NCBI GenBank assembly: GCA_024233935.1
Contig: JACKOY010000029.1
Coordinates: 1-45,583, forward strand
Direction: 5' to 3'
DNA from: Spirochaetales bacterium
Lineage (GTDB): Bacteria > Spirochaetota > Leptospiria > Leptospirales > Leptonemataceae
Length of the DNA: 45,583 bases
Shown: piece after piece, positions 34,800-42,209 of the stretch
Layout: every line of letters starts with the position of its first letter
Numbering within the stretch: position 1 is the first letter of the stretch
Translations under genes and position numbers: made by a program
Notes under the pieces: generated by a model
The model's database searches: none
What the model was told of the DNA's origin: nothing
The model's input: only the letters and a program-made list of their open reading frames with translations

Positions 34800-36332
34800 A
34801 TGAGCTCAGAAGGCTTCGCCCGCATCCCCGCGCTTTTGGCGCGCGGCCCTTTCGACGGGATTCGCGTGCATGTGGAAACCAGCCTGCGCCGGGGGCTACC
34901 CGGCATGCAGATCACCGGCATGAACCGGGCCGCGGCCCGGGAAACCGTGGAGCGATTGCGTAGCGCGATTCATCATTGTGGCTGGCGGTTGCCGGTCGCC
35001 AGCCTGACGATCAATGTCGCGCCGGCCGATGTCCCCAAAAACGGCGCCTATTTCGACTTGAGTCTGATGGCCTGCATCGTGCAGGCGCTTGGCCTGGCGC
35101 CTCCCATTGCAGTCGAAAACGCTCCGCTCTTTTTGGGGGAAGTGTCGCTTTCCGGCGAGGTACTGCCCATTGCAGGCCTGCAATCGATCCTGCTGACCGC
35201 CCGAAAACTCCGCTTTCGGCGGGTCGTTGTGCCCGCCTGCCAGACCGGTTTCGTGTATTCGGAACTGGGGCTCAGCGTAGCGGGCGTCCAGCACGTTCAG
35301 GAGATTGCGCACTCATTAAGATTTGCGCCGGCCAGCGCGGAAGGCCAGATTCAGGGTTACCGCGAACCGGGAAGACTTTCTCACCTCCAGCTGGAACCCG
35401 GCGTACGTCGGGCGTTGGCCCTGGCGGCCGCTGGCTGGCACTCGTTGCTTTTGGTCGGACCGCCGGGTACCGGAAAGACCACTGCCGGAAGGGAGTTGCC
35501 GGGCCTCATGCCGGTGCCCGACGCAGAGGAGTGCCTGGAAATTATCACGCTATCGGGTTTGGAAATCCCCCCCGCCACCGAAAGCTCGAGCGCAAAGCTA
35601 ACGGTCACGCGTCCTCTGCGAAGCCCCCACCACTCCGTGACACGCGCTGCACTGATCGGCGGAGGGCACGAGCTCCGGGCCGGAGAAGTGACGCGTGCTC
35701 ACCATGGCGTGCTCCTGCTGGACGAATTGGCCGAGTTTCGTCGGGAAGCATTGCAGGCGTTGCGAGAGCCGGTAGAAACCGGTTCTGTGGATCTGAGTCG
35801 GGGAGCGGCTCACAACCGCCTTCCTGCCCGATTTCTGCTGGTCGCCACAGCAAATCCCTGTCCCTGCGGATACTTTCGCTCCTCCATGCGCCAGTGCACC
35901 TGTCCGCCCCAAAGCCGGCAAAACTACCTTTCGCGACTGCTGGGCCCGTTGCGCGATCGCATCGAACTGGAAGTAAGAGTGGAAACGAATGTTGCGAACC
36001 ATGGACCGCTCGCAACCGAGGATCTGCTGGTCCGGGTTGATGCCGCAGTGAGGGTGCAGAGAGAGCGCTATCGTGACGAGCGTTTCCGCTTCAATGGTGA
36101 GGTGCCTTTTCAGAGACTCGAGACTCTGGTACCCCTCGAGGATCCGGACACGCGGGAAGTGTGGCACGCGCTTGCAAGTCGCCCGGAGTTGACCCGTCGC
36201 GGACTTGCGAGCGCGCGTCGGCTGTCCAGGACCCTTGCGGACCTGGACGCCTCACCCGTTATCCGTGCAAATCATATTGTGGAAGCAGCCCGATTTCGTT
36301 GTCTGGATGAATACGTGCAGGATGACTTCTGA
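34800..36332 (+). CDS. comM: YifB/ComM-family Mg-chelatase-like AAA+ ATPase
   Basis: This 510-residue protein has an N-terminal ChlI-type S5-like domain (HVETSLRRGLPGMQITGM, SLTINVAPADVPKNG), an AAA+ core and a C-terminal Mg-chelatase domain. The core has Walker A GPPGTGKTT, Walker B LLLDELAEF, the loop LRSPHHSVT and ATANPCPCGY with a nearby cysteine group. ComM is a branch-migration helicase that aids integration of transforming DNA; most bacteria carry it regardless of competence. The ATG at 34800 matches the family N-terminus (E. coli YifB is 506 residues). It diverges from the T2SS operon. Confidence 0.93.
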   Translation: MSSEGFARIPALLARGPFDGIRVHVETSLRRGLPGMQITGMNRAAARETVERLRSAIHHCGWRLPVASLTINVAPADVPKNGAYFDLSLMACIVQALGLAPPIAVENAPLFLGEVSLSGEVLPIAGLQSILLTARKLRFRRVVVPACQTGFVYSELGLSVAGVQHVQEIAHSLRFAPASAEGQIQGYREPGRLSHLQLEPGVRRALALAAAGWHSLLLVGPPGTGKTTAGRELPGLMPVPDAEECLEIITLSGLEIPPATESSSAKLTVTRPLRSPHHSVTRAALIGGGHELRAGEVTRAHHGVLLLDELAEFRREALQALREPVETGSVDLSRGAAHNRLPARFLLVATANPCPCGYFRSSMRQCTCPPQSRQNYLSRLLGPLRDRIELEVRVETNVANHGPLATEDLLVRVDAAVRVQRERYRDERFRFNGEVPFQRLETLVPLEDPDTREVWHALASRPELTRRGLASARRLSRTLADLDASPVIRANHIVEAARFRCLDEYVQDDF

Positions 36333-36354
36333 CCAACCTGCCGGGCTCTGTTCT

Positions 36355-36546
36355 TTATTTGGCGAGGAAGTGCATCAACTCCATCGCAATGCGGTCAATC
36401 GCGTGTTCCATGTAATCCTTGTCTTTAATTCTCTCTTTATAGTCACTGATGTTGCGTGGATTCGAATCCGAGAGACCACGTTTCTTCAGAAGGACCGGGT
36501 CCGGTCCAAATCTGCCGGAGGCAGACTTCTCCAGAAGCGTTTTCAT
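36355..36546 (-). CDS. Small 63-residue protein with CsrA-like leader, tentatively FlgM-like
   Basis: This is a highly charged helical protein with no signal or membrane segment. Its start is well supported: AAGGA lies seven bases before the ATG at 36546. The C-terminal half (ISDYKERIKDKDYMEHAIDRIA then MELMHFL) loosely resembles the sigma28-binding C-terminus of the anti-sigma factor FlgM (pattern I-x2-I/Y-K-x2-I-x4-Y, then an I-A helix), but the spacing is off by one residue and I would not call it without a profile search. The leader contains two GGA-loop hairpins. It stands apart from yraN (255 bases upstream) and ends 22 bases from the convergent comM. Confidence 0.65.
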   Translation of the reverse strand: MKTLLEKSASGRFGPDPVLLKKRGLSDSNPRNISDYKERIKDKDYMEHAIDRIAMELMHFLAK

Positions 36547-36600
36547 AGTTACATCCTTGTAACGTTATAGTTTCCATCCGTGGAAACGAGCGTTTCCGCC
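36545..36600 (-). promoter_or_regulatory. Tandem GGA-loop hairpins resembling CsrA/RsmA binding sites
   Basis: On the minus strand the leader of the 63-residue gene holds a perfect 7-bp stem GTTTCCA/TGGAAAC with loop CGGA (36587-36570) and a perfect 6-bp stem GTTACA/TGTAAC with loop AGGA (36563-36548). The second matches the SELEX CsrA consensus RUACARGGAUGU at 11 of 12 positions and holds the ribosome-binding site in its loop. The two GGA triplets are 23 bases apart. A third GGA in GCGGAAACGC precedes them (~36590-36599). Bases 36601-36800 contain no gene or promoter I can support. Confidence 0.65.
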
Positions 36601-36800
36601 CGATACCTTCCTGATCGACGCGACTACGACAATCGCTTAGAACAATTCCTTGATCAACCCCGGGGGACGACCGGAGCATAGAATTTGTTCGCAATTCGAG
36701 AACGTGGCGCGACATAACGCCCCGCAAGCTTCGCATCAAGTCGGTCGCAGGAAATGTTCGCGTGGGGACCAGGACTATTCAGAGCCGGCGGGCTCCAAAT

Positions 36801-37211
36801 CTATGCATCGTCATCGGAGCTGAAGATAGCTTCGAAATGCTCCACCGCCCCCGAAGCGGGCTGGACCCACAATAGATCGAAGCTTATGTCGGCTTGTTCG
36901 CCCGTCTCCCGATTCTCCAGGTCCTCCAGAAAAATCCGTGCGGTAGCCACCATACGCGCGCGGCGACGACGCGAAAGCGATTCAAGCGGATGCACCGGGC
37001 CCGGACGCCAGGCCTTTACCTCGCAGAAATGAATTCGACCCTGGGGGTCCCGGGTCACAAGATCGATTTCGCCTGCGCCGCAGTGATAATTGTGACAGAT
37101 CAGCGTATGCCCGTTTGCTTCCAGGTGCCCGGCTGCCAGCTTTTCGCCAGGATGCCGAAAAACGCGGTCTTCGCGCCCGTAGCGAATCTCAGATCTCCGA
37201 CTCCAGATCAA
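36801..37211 (-). CDS. YraN-family (UPF0102) endonuclease-fold protein
   Basis: This 136-residue protein has the restriction-endonuclease-like fold of UPF0102. GEKLAAGHLEANGHTLI is followed by the active-site pattern GEIDLVTRDPQGRIHFCEVKAW (E, D, ExK). The biological role is uncertain; it is often found beside rnhB or near comM/dprA, as here. The start appears to be TTG at 37211, overlapping the HD gene's 3' end by 23 bases; no ribosome-binding site is obvious. Confidence 0.85.
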   Translation of the reverse strand: MIWSRRSEIRYGREDRVFRHPGEKLAAGHLEANGHTLICHNYHCGAGEIDLVTRDPQGRIHFCEVKAWRPGPVHPLESLSRRRRARMVATARIFLEDLENRETGEQADISFDLLWVQPASGAVEHFEAIFSSDDDA

Positions 37212-38430
37212 TGCCGGCTGTAGCCGGGGAAAGCGCGCGCGTGATATAGATGTCCGTTTGACGAATCAGGTCCACGAACTCCAGGCCACCGAAGGGCAAC
37301 CCGTGCTCGTCGCGCATGAGACGGAGTAACGGTCGCAGGGGTTTGTCCGGTTTGCAGCTGATCACCATGCCGATGCGATTGTCGCTCAGCTGTACGAGCG
37401 AACCCAACGGATAAATGGAAATGCGTCCGAGAAACAACCGCAGAAGCCGCGGATCAAAGCGATGCATCTGGACAGAAAGCATCGTCTTCATCGCGTCGTA
37501 CGGCAGCATGGCCCGACGCCAGGGTCGTTTCTCGATCATGGCGCAGTAGCAATCGCAGATTGAGGCTATTCTCGATATCTCTTCGATCTGGCCGGACCGT
37601 AGCCCCTGGGGATAACCGGTCCCATCAAATGCTTCATGGTGCTGAAGGGCGACGGTAGCCAGGGAGGCCTTCACTTTGCCGTTCTTCAGCAAAAGCTGGT
37701 AACCGAGCAGTGGGTGCGTCTTGACGGTCGCGCGTTCCGACTCGCTCAGTTCGCCGGCTTTTTCACGAATGTGGTTGGGGAGACGAAACATACCGGCGTC
37801 CATCAGGATCATGGCGAACATGAGCTCCTGAAGGCGCGGCTTTGAGTACTTGAGGAGTTGAGCCAACGCCACTCCATAGGCAGCCGCATGCATGGAATGA
37901 TACGTTTGCCAGGAAGCGCTGAGCCGTACGCCATGAAACAGAATCAACAGGAGGTTCTTGCTGCTGAGCTCCTCGACCAGCCGCCCTGCCACACGGATCA
38001 CGGCCTGGTTGTCAAAAGGCTTGTTGTCGAGCAGCGCCTGTATATTGGCCTCCAGGGTTTCACCGCATTCAGTCAGCATATTTCGGAAGCTGCGTTTACT
38101 TTTGCGAACCGTCTCGTACTCTTCGACAATCGCCTTTAACTCGGGGTCCAGCCGACCGGTTGCGGGACGCGCCGGAGCGGCTGTTGCCGTGGCAGCGCCA
38201 CCCGACACAGCCGCCGGCGCCGGGGAAGCGGCACTCGCCTCCGAAGCCGAGCCGTCCTGCATCAACTGGCCATTGGTCTCAACTTCCAGAATGCCCCACT
38301 TAATCAGCCGCTCGATATCCTTGCCGGCTATCTCCTGCTTGGCCTGCACGAGCACGTTGTTTGGATCAATGTAGACGGGCTGATCAAAGACCATGCCGGG
38401 CTTTAAGTCTGAGACTTTTATCTTCTTCAT
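37189..38430 (-). CDS. HD-GYP-type protein with a degenerate HD doublet
   Basis: This 413-residue protein has a DUF3391-like N-terminus (KVSDLKPGMVFDQPVYID), a ~40-residue Ala/Pro-rich linker (60-92) and an HD-GYP domain (~165-370). Metal-site residues H178, D211, H239 (THPLLGYQLL), H264/H265 (HHEAFDGTGYPQG) and D293 are present, but the HD doublet reads M210-D211. HD-GYP proteins normally hydrolyse cyclic di-GMP; the lost ligand suggests weakened or sensor-only function. Overlaps flhX by four bases (ATGA). Next to flagellar-export-like genes, a link to motility signalling is plausible. Confidence 0.82.
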   Translation of the reverse strand: MKKIKVSDLKPGMVFDQPVYIDPNNVLVQAKQEIAGKDIERLIKWGILEVETNGQLMQDGSASEASAASPAPAAVSGGAATATAAPARPATGRLDPELKAIVEEYETVRKSKRSFRNMLTECGETLEANIQALLDNKPFDNQAVIRVAGRLVEELSSKNLLLILFHGVRLSASWQTYHSMHAAAYGVALAQLLKYSKPRLQELMFAMILMDAGMFRLPNHIREKAGELSESERATVKTHPLLGYQLLLKNGKVKASLATVALQHHEAFDGTGYPQGLRSGQIEEISRIASICDCYCAMIEKRPWRRAMLPYDAMKTMLSVQMHRFDPRLLRLFLGRISIYPLGSLVQLSDNRIGMVISCKPDKPLRPLLRLMRDEHGLPFGGLEFVDLIRQTDIYITRALSPATAGIDLESEI

Positions 38431-38726
38431 TGGTTCTGTTTCAGACGGTAGACGAGCCCGAATAACCCCGCAATCACATGGTATAGGTTTTCGGGAATCT
38501 CCCGGCCCACCGGAAGGCGGGCAGCCAGCACGCTCAGCTCCGGATCCCGAATCACGGGCGTGCCGTTTTGTCGGGCAACACTCACGATCTCCCGGGCCAG
38601 ATTGCCAAAACCGGCGGCAACAACCCGGGGCGCCCGATTTTCGGCGGGGTCAAAACGCAACGCGGCGGCCTCGTCCACGTGATCAACCGGACCGGTCTTT
38701 TCGCCATACGTCTTGTCTGCCTGCAT
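38427..38726 (-). CDS. FlhX: stand-alone FlhB C-terminal-domain protein
   Basis: This 99-residue protein matches the cytoplasmic C-terminal domain of the flagellar export switch FlhB (AALRFDPAENRAPRVVAAG, LAREIVSVARQNGTPVIRDPELS, REIPENLYHVIAGLFGLVY). It lacks the membrane part and the NPTH autocleavage motif: homology begins just where the cleaved FlhB fragment would begin. Solitary versions (FlhX, B. subtilis YlqH) can partly replace FlhBc. The ATG at 38726 has GGATGG upstream; TTG at 38744 or GTG at 38729 are alternatives. It sits directly after a FliK-like gene. Confidence 0.85.
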   Translation of the reverse strand: MQADKTYGEKTGPVDHVDEAAALRFDPAENRAPRVVAAGFGNLAREIVSVARQNGTPVIRDPELSVLAARLPVGREIPENLYHVIAGLFGLVYRLKQNQ

Positions 38727-38812
38727 CACACCATCCGACCGCAAGAGTCGCTATTCGTAAATGTCGACCCCAGGTTGGCCAGAATCGCCCCATTAGTCAG
38801 CAAAATTTGCAT
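38726..38812 (-). CDS. Possible 28-residue coupling ORF before flhX
   Basis: An ATG at 38812 has GGAT seven to ten bases upstream (GGATGAAATAATG) and opens a 28-codon frame (MQILLTNGAILANLGSTF then 10 residues). Its TGA shares a base with the flhX ATG (TGATG). That arrangement is the same as seen at real gene junctions in this window. It fills most of the 112-base gap between the FliK-like gene and flhX. No homologue is known to me; it may be a leader ORF for translational coupling or chance. Confidence 0.3.
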   Translation of the reverse strand: MQILLTNGAILANLGSTFTNSDSCGRMV

Positions 38813-38838
38813 TATTTCATCCAAACAGCAACTCGACC

Positions 38839-39633
38839 TCAGGCCCGCGCCTCAAAGCCTGTGCCACCATCGAGAGCGCCACCGGACTTGAGAACACGCA
38901 ATTCGCGGGGCCGAATTCCCAGCCGTTGGAGCTCCGCTCGCCAATGCCCCAATTCCTGATCTATCTGACGAACGATCTCCTGTGTCTCTGCAAAAAGAAT
39001 TACGCTCGGAGAGTCAAAAGTCGAATCCGGCGAGTAAATCAAGGCCCGAATGGCCCCCCGATCTGCCGTGCGCAACTGCAGGGCAAAATACAGCGGGGGC
39101 GCGGCGAGTCTGCCAAATAGCGCCAGTTCCCCTTCCGGTGATCCCGGCACGGGTTGTCCAAGGCTCTGAACGAAAAAAGAGTCCGGTTGCAGTTCCTTTT
39201 GCCCTTCGAAGCGCGCGATCCAATCGATGCTTTCGGGACGGGACAGAAACTCCCTGAGCTCGGCCAGCAAACCTGTGAGCTTCGGCGCGTTAGCGGGCTT
39301 TTCGCTTCTCGCTCCCAGGTCGCTGAGCGCACGCGCCAGGGGTGCCGGCAACTCGGAACGCAGAGGCGACTCCGGCAAGGACGCGGAACCGGCATCAAGG
39401 ACGGTCAACCGGAATGCGGCGTTCGAAGCACGGGCGACGCGCAAAAAAAGGTCCGATCCGCTGGCGGGCAGTTGCCCTTCCACAAATGCGCGAAAGGTAT
39501 GCGCGCCGCTACGCAGGAGAATGGTCTGTCCGCGGACCTCCAGGACCCGCGCTCGTATTTCACGCCCGACAACCGAACGCAGAAAATCGCCGAGGGCCGG
39601 CGTTCGCGGGCGCGCCTGTAGTACAACCTGCAT
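38839..39633 (-). CDS. FliK C-terminal-domain-like (YlqG-like) protein
   Basis: This 264-residue soluble protein has a C-terminal region (YFALQLRTADRGAIRALIYS, FAETQEIVRQIDQELGHWRA, LQRLGIRPRELRVL) that follows the beta-beta-alpha pattern of the flagellar hook-length-control FliK C-terminal domain. That domain contacts FlhBc. The N-terminal part is rich in R, L and A (RARVLEVRGQTILLRSG). Bacillus has the same pair, YlqG and YlqH, after rnhB. The ATG at 39633 lies one base after the rnhB stop (TGACATG). Function is inferred from pairing with FlhX. Confidence 0.65.
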   Translation of the reverse strand: MQVVLQARPRTPALGDFLRSVVGREIRARVLEVRGQTILLRSGAHTFRAFVEGQLPASGSDLFLRVARASNAAFRLTVLDAGSASLPESPLRSELPAPLARALSDLGARSEKPANAPKLTGLLAELREFLSRPESIDWIARFEGQKELQPDSFFVQSLGQPVPGSPEGELALFGRLAAPPLYFALQLRTADRGAIRALIYSPDSTFDSPSVILFAETQEIVRQIDQELGHWRAELQRLGIRPRELRVLKSGGALDGGTGFEARA

Positions 39634-39634
39634 G

Positions 39635-40342
39635 TCAGGAATCAAGGCCTGAGAAGTCCAGCTCAGGTTGACTTTCGTCCGGCTTCAGAAAACCAAGAAA
39701 GGTGCGCCGATGTAGCGGCGAGGGCCCCAGCCGTTCCAGCGCATCGCGGTGTGCCCGGGTTGCGTACCCTTTGTGTTCCGGCAAATCGTAGCCCGGAAAG
39801 AGCCGATCATAACGCTGCATTCTACGGTCACGGCACTCCTTGGCGAGTATCGACGCCGCCGCAATGCTGAGAATGCGATCGTCACCACCTACGTGGGTCT
39901 GAAATTCAACTTCGGGAAATGTGCGTGGCAACGCAGGGTACAGATGTTTGCCGTCAAACAGGACGGCCCGGGGAAGGCAGCCCGCGCGGCGGGCCCGCTC
40001 CAGTGCAGCAAGGATCGCCCACTCAATCGCACGACTGATGCCCATGCGATCAATCAGGCGGTTACCGGCAAGGACCGTCGTCGAGAAGCGTGCCAGGCGC
40101 CGGATGGAACCCTGCAAAAAGGCTCTACGGTTCGGAGGGCAGCGTTTGGAGTCGCGCAGGCCAGCCAGCTCCTCCGGCATGGCCTGAAAGAAAAAGTCGG
40201 GTTCGAAAATGCAGAGCCCGACCGAAACCGGCCCGGCCAGAGGGCCGCGACCGGCTTCGTCGATGCCGGCTACCCAGGCCGGCCCGCAACGCTGAAGCAC
40301 CTCGGCCTCGACGGCCTCGAAGCGGTGCTCCCTGACGGGCAT
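39635..40342 (-). CDS. rnhB: Ribonuclease HII
   Basis: This 235-residue enzyme removes ribonucleotides and RNA primers from DNA. Catalytic motifs are GIDEAGRGPLAGPV (D28, E29), LRDSKR, ILFDGKHL-type strand (LFDGKHLYP) and SIAAASILAKECRDRRM. The ATG at 40342 shares one base with the rplS stop (TGATG). Confidence 0.96.
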   Translation of the reverse strand: MPVREHRFEAVEAEVLQRCGPAWVAGIDEAGRGPLAGPVSVGLCIFEPDFFFQAMPEELAGLRDSKRCPPNRRAFLQGSIRRLARFSTTVLAGNRLIDRMGISRAIEWAILAALERARRAGCLPRAVLFDGKHLYPALPRTFPEVEFQTHVGGDDRILSIAAASILAKECRDRRMQRYDRLFPGYDLPEHKGYATRAHRDALERLGPSPLHRRTFLGFLKPDESQPELDFSGLDS

Positions 40343-40929
40343 CAGCCCGCCTTTTTGGCTTTTGCTTTCTTCTTTGTGGTCCGGGCCGGTTTCTTCTCGG
40401 CCTTTTTGCCGGCCTGAGCCCGCGTAAAATCAAAAGACTCCCGGATTTTACCGGCCTTACCGGACTTGTCGCGCAGGTAATACAGGCGTGCCTGACGAAC
40501 CCGGCCCCGTCGACTCACTTCCACGCGATCAATAGAAGGCGAATGGTACGGAAAGATCCTTTCGATGCCGACCTCGTGGGACACACGACGCACGACGAAG
40601 GACTCATCCAGGCCCGAGCCGCGTCGTTTGATAACGTTGCCTTCGTACATCTGCACGCGCTCCTTATCACCCTCACGGATTCGGTAATAGACTTTGATTG
40701 TGTCACCGACTTTGAAATCCGGCAGCGTTCGGTATTGCGACTGCAAATGGCCGCCTACCCGGAGCTTTCCTCCGGCAACCGTAAGAACGGCGGTCTCCGC
40801 CGGGGCGGTCGAACCAGCCTCAGCAGGAGCATCCGACGCGGGGGCTGCACCATCCGGTGCGGGCGCCGCGGCCGATTCTGCCGGAGCAGTCGATTCCTCG
40901 GGGCTGGTCTGTTCATTCTCTGCGCTCAT
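40342..40929 (-). CDS. rplS: 50S ribosomal protein L19 with N- and C-terminal extensions
   Basis: The L19 core (FKVGDTIKVYYRIREGDKERVQMYEGNVI through RVRQARLYYLR) is complete. The usual length is ~115 residues, while this protein has 195. The first ~65 residues include a low-complexity Glu/Ala/Pro/Ser stretch (residues 2-48), and ~30 Lys/Ala residues are appended at the end (KKAEKKPARTTKKKAKAKK). The ATG at 40929 is supported by AAGGAAAG seven bases upstream and overlaps trmD by 17 bases; an in-frame upstream ATG at 41004 lies inside trmD. L19 contacts 16S/23S rRNA at the subunit interface. Confidence 0.94.
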   Translation of the reverse strand: MSAENEQTSPEESTAPAESAAAPAPDGAAPASDAPAEAGSTAPAETAVLTVAGGKLRVGGHLQSQYRTLPDFKVGDTIKVYYRIREGDKERVQMYEGNVIKRRGSGLDESFVVRRVSHEVGIERIFPYHSPSIDRVEVSRRGRVRQARLYYLRDKSGKAGKIRESFDFTRAQAGKKAEKKPARTTKKKAKAKKAG

Positions 40930-41605
40930 GACTTGCTTTCCTTTTTTGCGTAACTGCCTGACTCTGTTCCCTGCGCCATTCCTCGATGGCGCCATGATTT
41001 CCACTCAATAAGATCTCCGGGACCTTCCAGCCCCGATACTCCGGTGGTCTTGTGTACTGTGCGTATTCCAGAACTCCGTTTTCGTTGCTCTCCACCCGAT
41101 GGCTCTCGTCGGACCCCATGTAACCCGGCAAAAGTCGGGTCAGTGCCTCAATCAAGCACAGGGCGGCGAGGTCACCCGAACCCAACACAAAGGGGCCGAT
41201 GCATACCTCGTAATCCACGAGGTGCTCGGCCACCCGCTCATCCACACCCTCGTAGTACCCACAAACCAGGGTGTAACCCCCGCCGGGCTTCGCGGTCGCT
41301 TCCGCAGCCAACTGCCTGACCAAAGGCTGGGTCAACTGCTCACCACGGGCTGAAAGCAGAACCACGGGCAATCGCACCGGCAGGGCCTGAAGGGCGCGGT
41401 CAATCGGCCCCACTTCCAGCAACATCCCGGGCCCGCCACCATAAGGTGCGTCGTCGACACGACCCCGTCGCGCGGGCTCAGCAAAATCCCGGAGCGAAAC
41501 GGCCTCCAGCTCAAACAAGCCTTTTTTGTGAGCTCGCGCTGGCAAGCCAGAATCAATGTAGGCCGCGTAGCGTTCCGGAAAGAGAGTGAGCACCTGAAAA
41601 CGCAT
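40913..41605 (-). CDS. trmD: tRNA (guanine-37-N1)-methyltransferase
   Basis: TrmD methylates G37 of tRNAs with S-adenosylmethionine, preventing frameshifting. The 230-residue protein has the knotted SPOUT motifs DDAPYGGGPGMLL, LLSARGEQL, CGYYEGVDERV, IGPFVLGSGDLAA and the LPGYMGSDES flexible loop; SGNHGAIEEWR is near the C-terminus. It follows rimM with TGACATG spacing and overlaps rplS. Confidence 0.97.
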   Translation of the reverse strand: MRFQVLTLFPERYAAYIDSGLPARAHKKGLFELEAVSLRDFAEPARRGRVDDAPYGGGPGMLLEVGPIDRALQALPVRLPVVLLSARGEQLTQPLVRQLAAEATAKPGGGYTLVCGYYEGVDERVAEHLVDYEVCIGPFVLGSGDLAALCLIEALTRLLPGYMGSDESHRVESNENGVLEYAQYTRPPEYRGWKVPEILLSGNHGAIEEWRREQSQAVTQKRKASHERRE

Positions 41606-41606
41606 G

Positions 41607-42209
41607 TCAGACCCGAAACTCGTCCAATTGGGGCACGAACACGAAGCCGGCTTTTAGATCAACGGTCACGAATTCATCGACCATGGGAACCATCACCTCG
41701 CAGTCGTCCAGGCAACGAATCAGGAGCACGCCGTCGGCACCGGTATCGAGAAAGTCGATCACGTGGCCGATGGATTCAGCGCCGGTCGCAGTCGCAACCG
41801 GCAGGCCGCGAATCTGAAAGAAGAAGAGCCCATCGGATCCGGCCGCTGCTTCGATGGCGGCCCGCTCCAGGCACACCCAGAGCCCCACGGCAGTGGCATC
41901 TGGACCGGGTTCGATGCTGAGCAGGGCGTGCCGGGCACGGGTGCGTACGGCCGTCAGGGTCGCCCGGGAACTCCGGGCTTCGATCTGCGAGTCCGGGATG
42001 CCCTTTCGTGCCGGTTCCAGAATCCGACCCGAATCGGCCCCGGAGTATGCCGGTCGATAGAGCCAGACAGGCAACGGAAGAGCAAGCGGTCCGCGCAGGG
42101 CATCGCCACCATAGGTTGCACGCACAACGCTGCGTTTGGAATCCACGTGCACAATGCGGGCGACCGGAATGAGTTCCGAAGAACCCGGCTCTCTTGCGCT
42201 CGTGTTAAT
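41607..42209 (-). CDS. rimM: Ribosome maturation factor RimM
   Basis: RimM assists 30S head assembly by binding S19. This ~200-residue protein has an N-terminal beta-barrel (ELIPVARIVHVDSKRSVVRA) and a C-terminal PRC-like barrel (DLLGLFFFQIRGLPVATA-like strand, GHVIDFLDTGADGVLLI, FVFVPQLDEFRV). No ATG, GTG or TTG in frame lies between the khpA stop and the first strand. The annotated start is an ATT at 42209 overlapping the khpA stop (ATTAA), with GGA nine bases upstream. GTG codons further up lie well inside khpA. The divergent sequence is identified mainly by position between khpA and trmD. Confidence 0.82.
   Translation of the reverse strand: MNTSAREPGSSELIPVARIVHVDSKRSVVRATYGGDALRGPLALPLPVWLYRPAYSGADSGRILEPARKGIPDSQIEARSSRATLTAVRTRARHALLSIEPGPDATAVGLWVCLERAAIEAAAGSDGLFFFQIRGLPVATATGAESIGHVIDFLDTGADGVLLIRCLDDCEVMVPMVDEFVTVDLKAGFVFVPQLDEFRV

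Noticed and set aside
36443..36739. 98-residue minus-strand frame upstream of the small gene
   Set aside because: It overlaps the better supported 63-residue gene and its leader hairpins, and has no ribosome-binding site or family resemblance.
36630..36740. Promoter for the 63-residue gene, including sigma28-type
   Set aside because: TTG-containing hexamers occur but without a properly spaced -10, and no sigma28 consensus was found.
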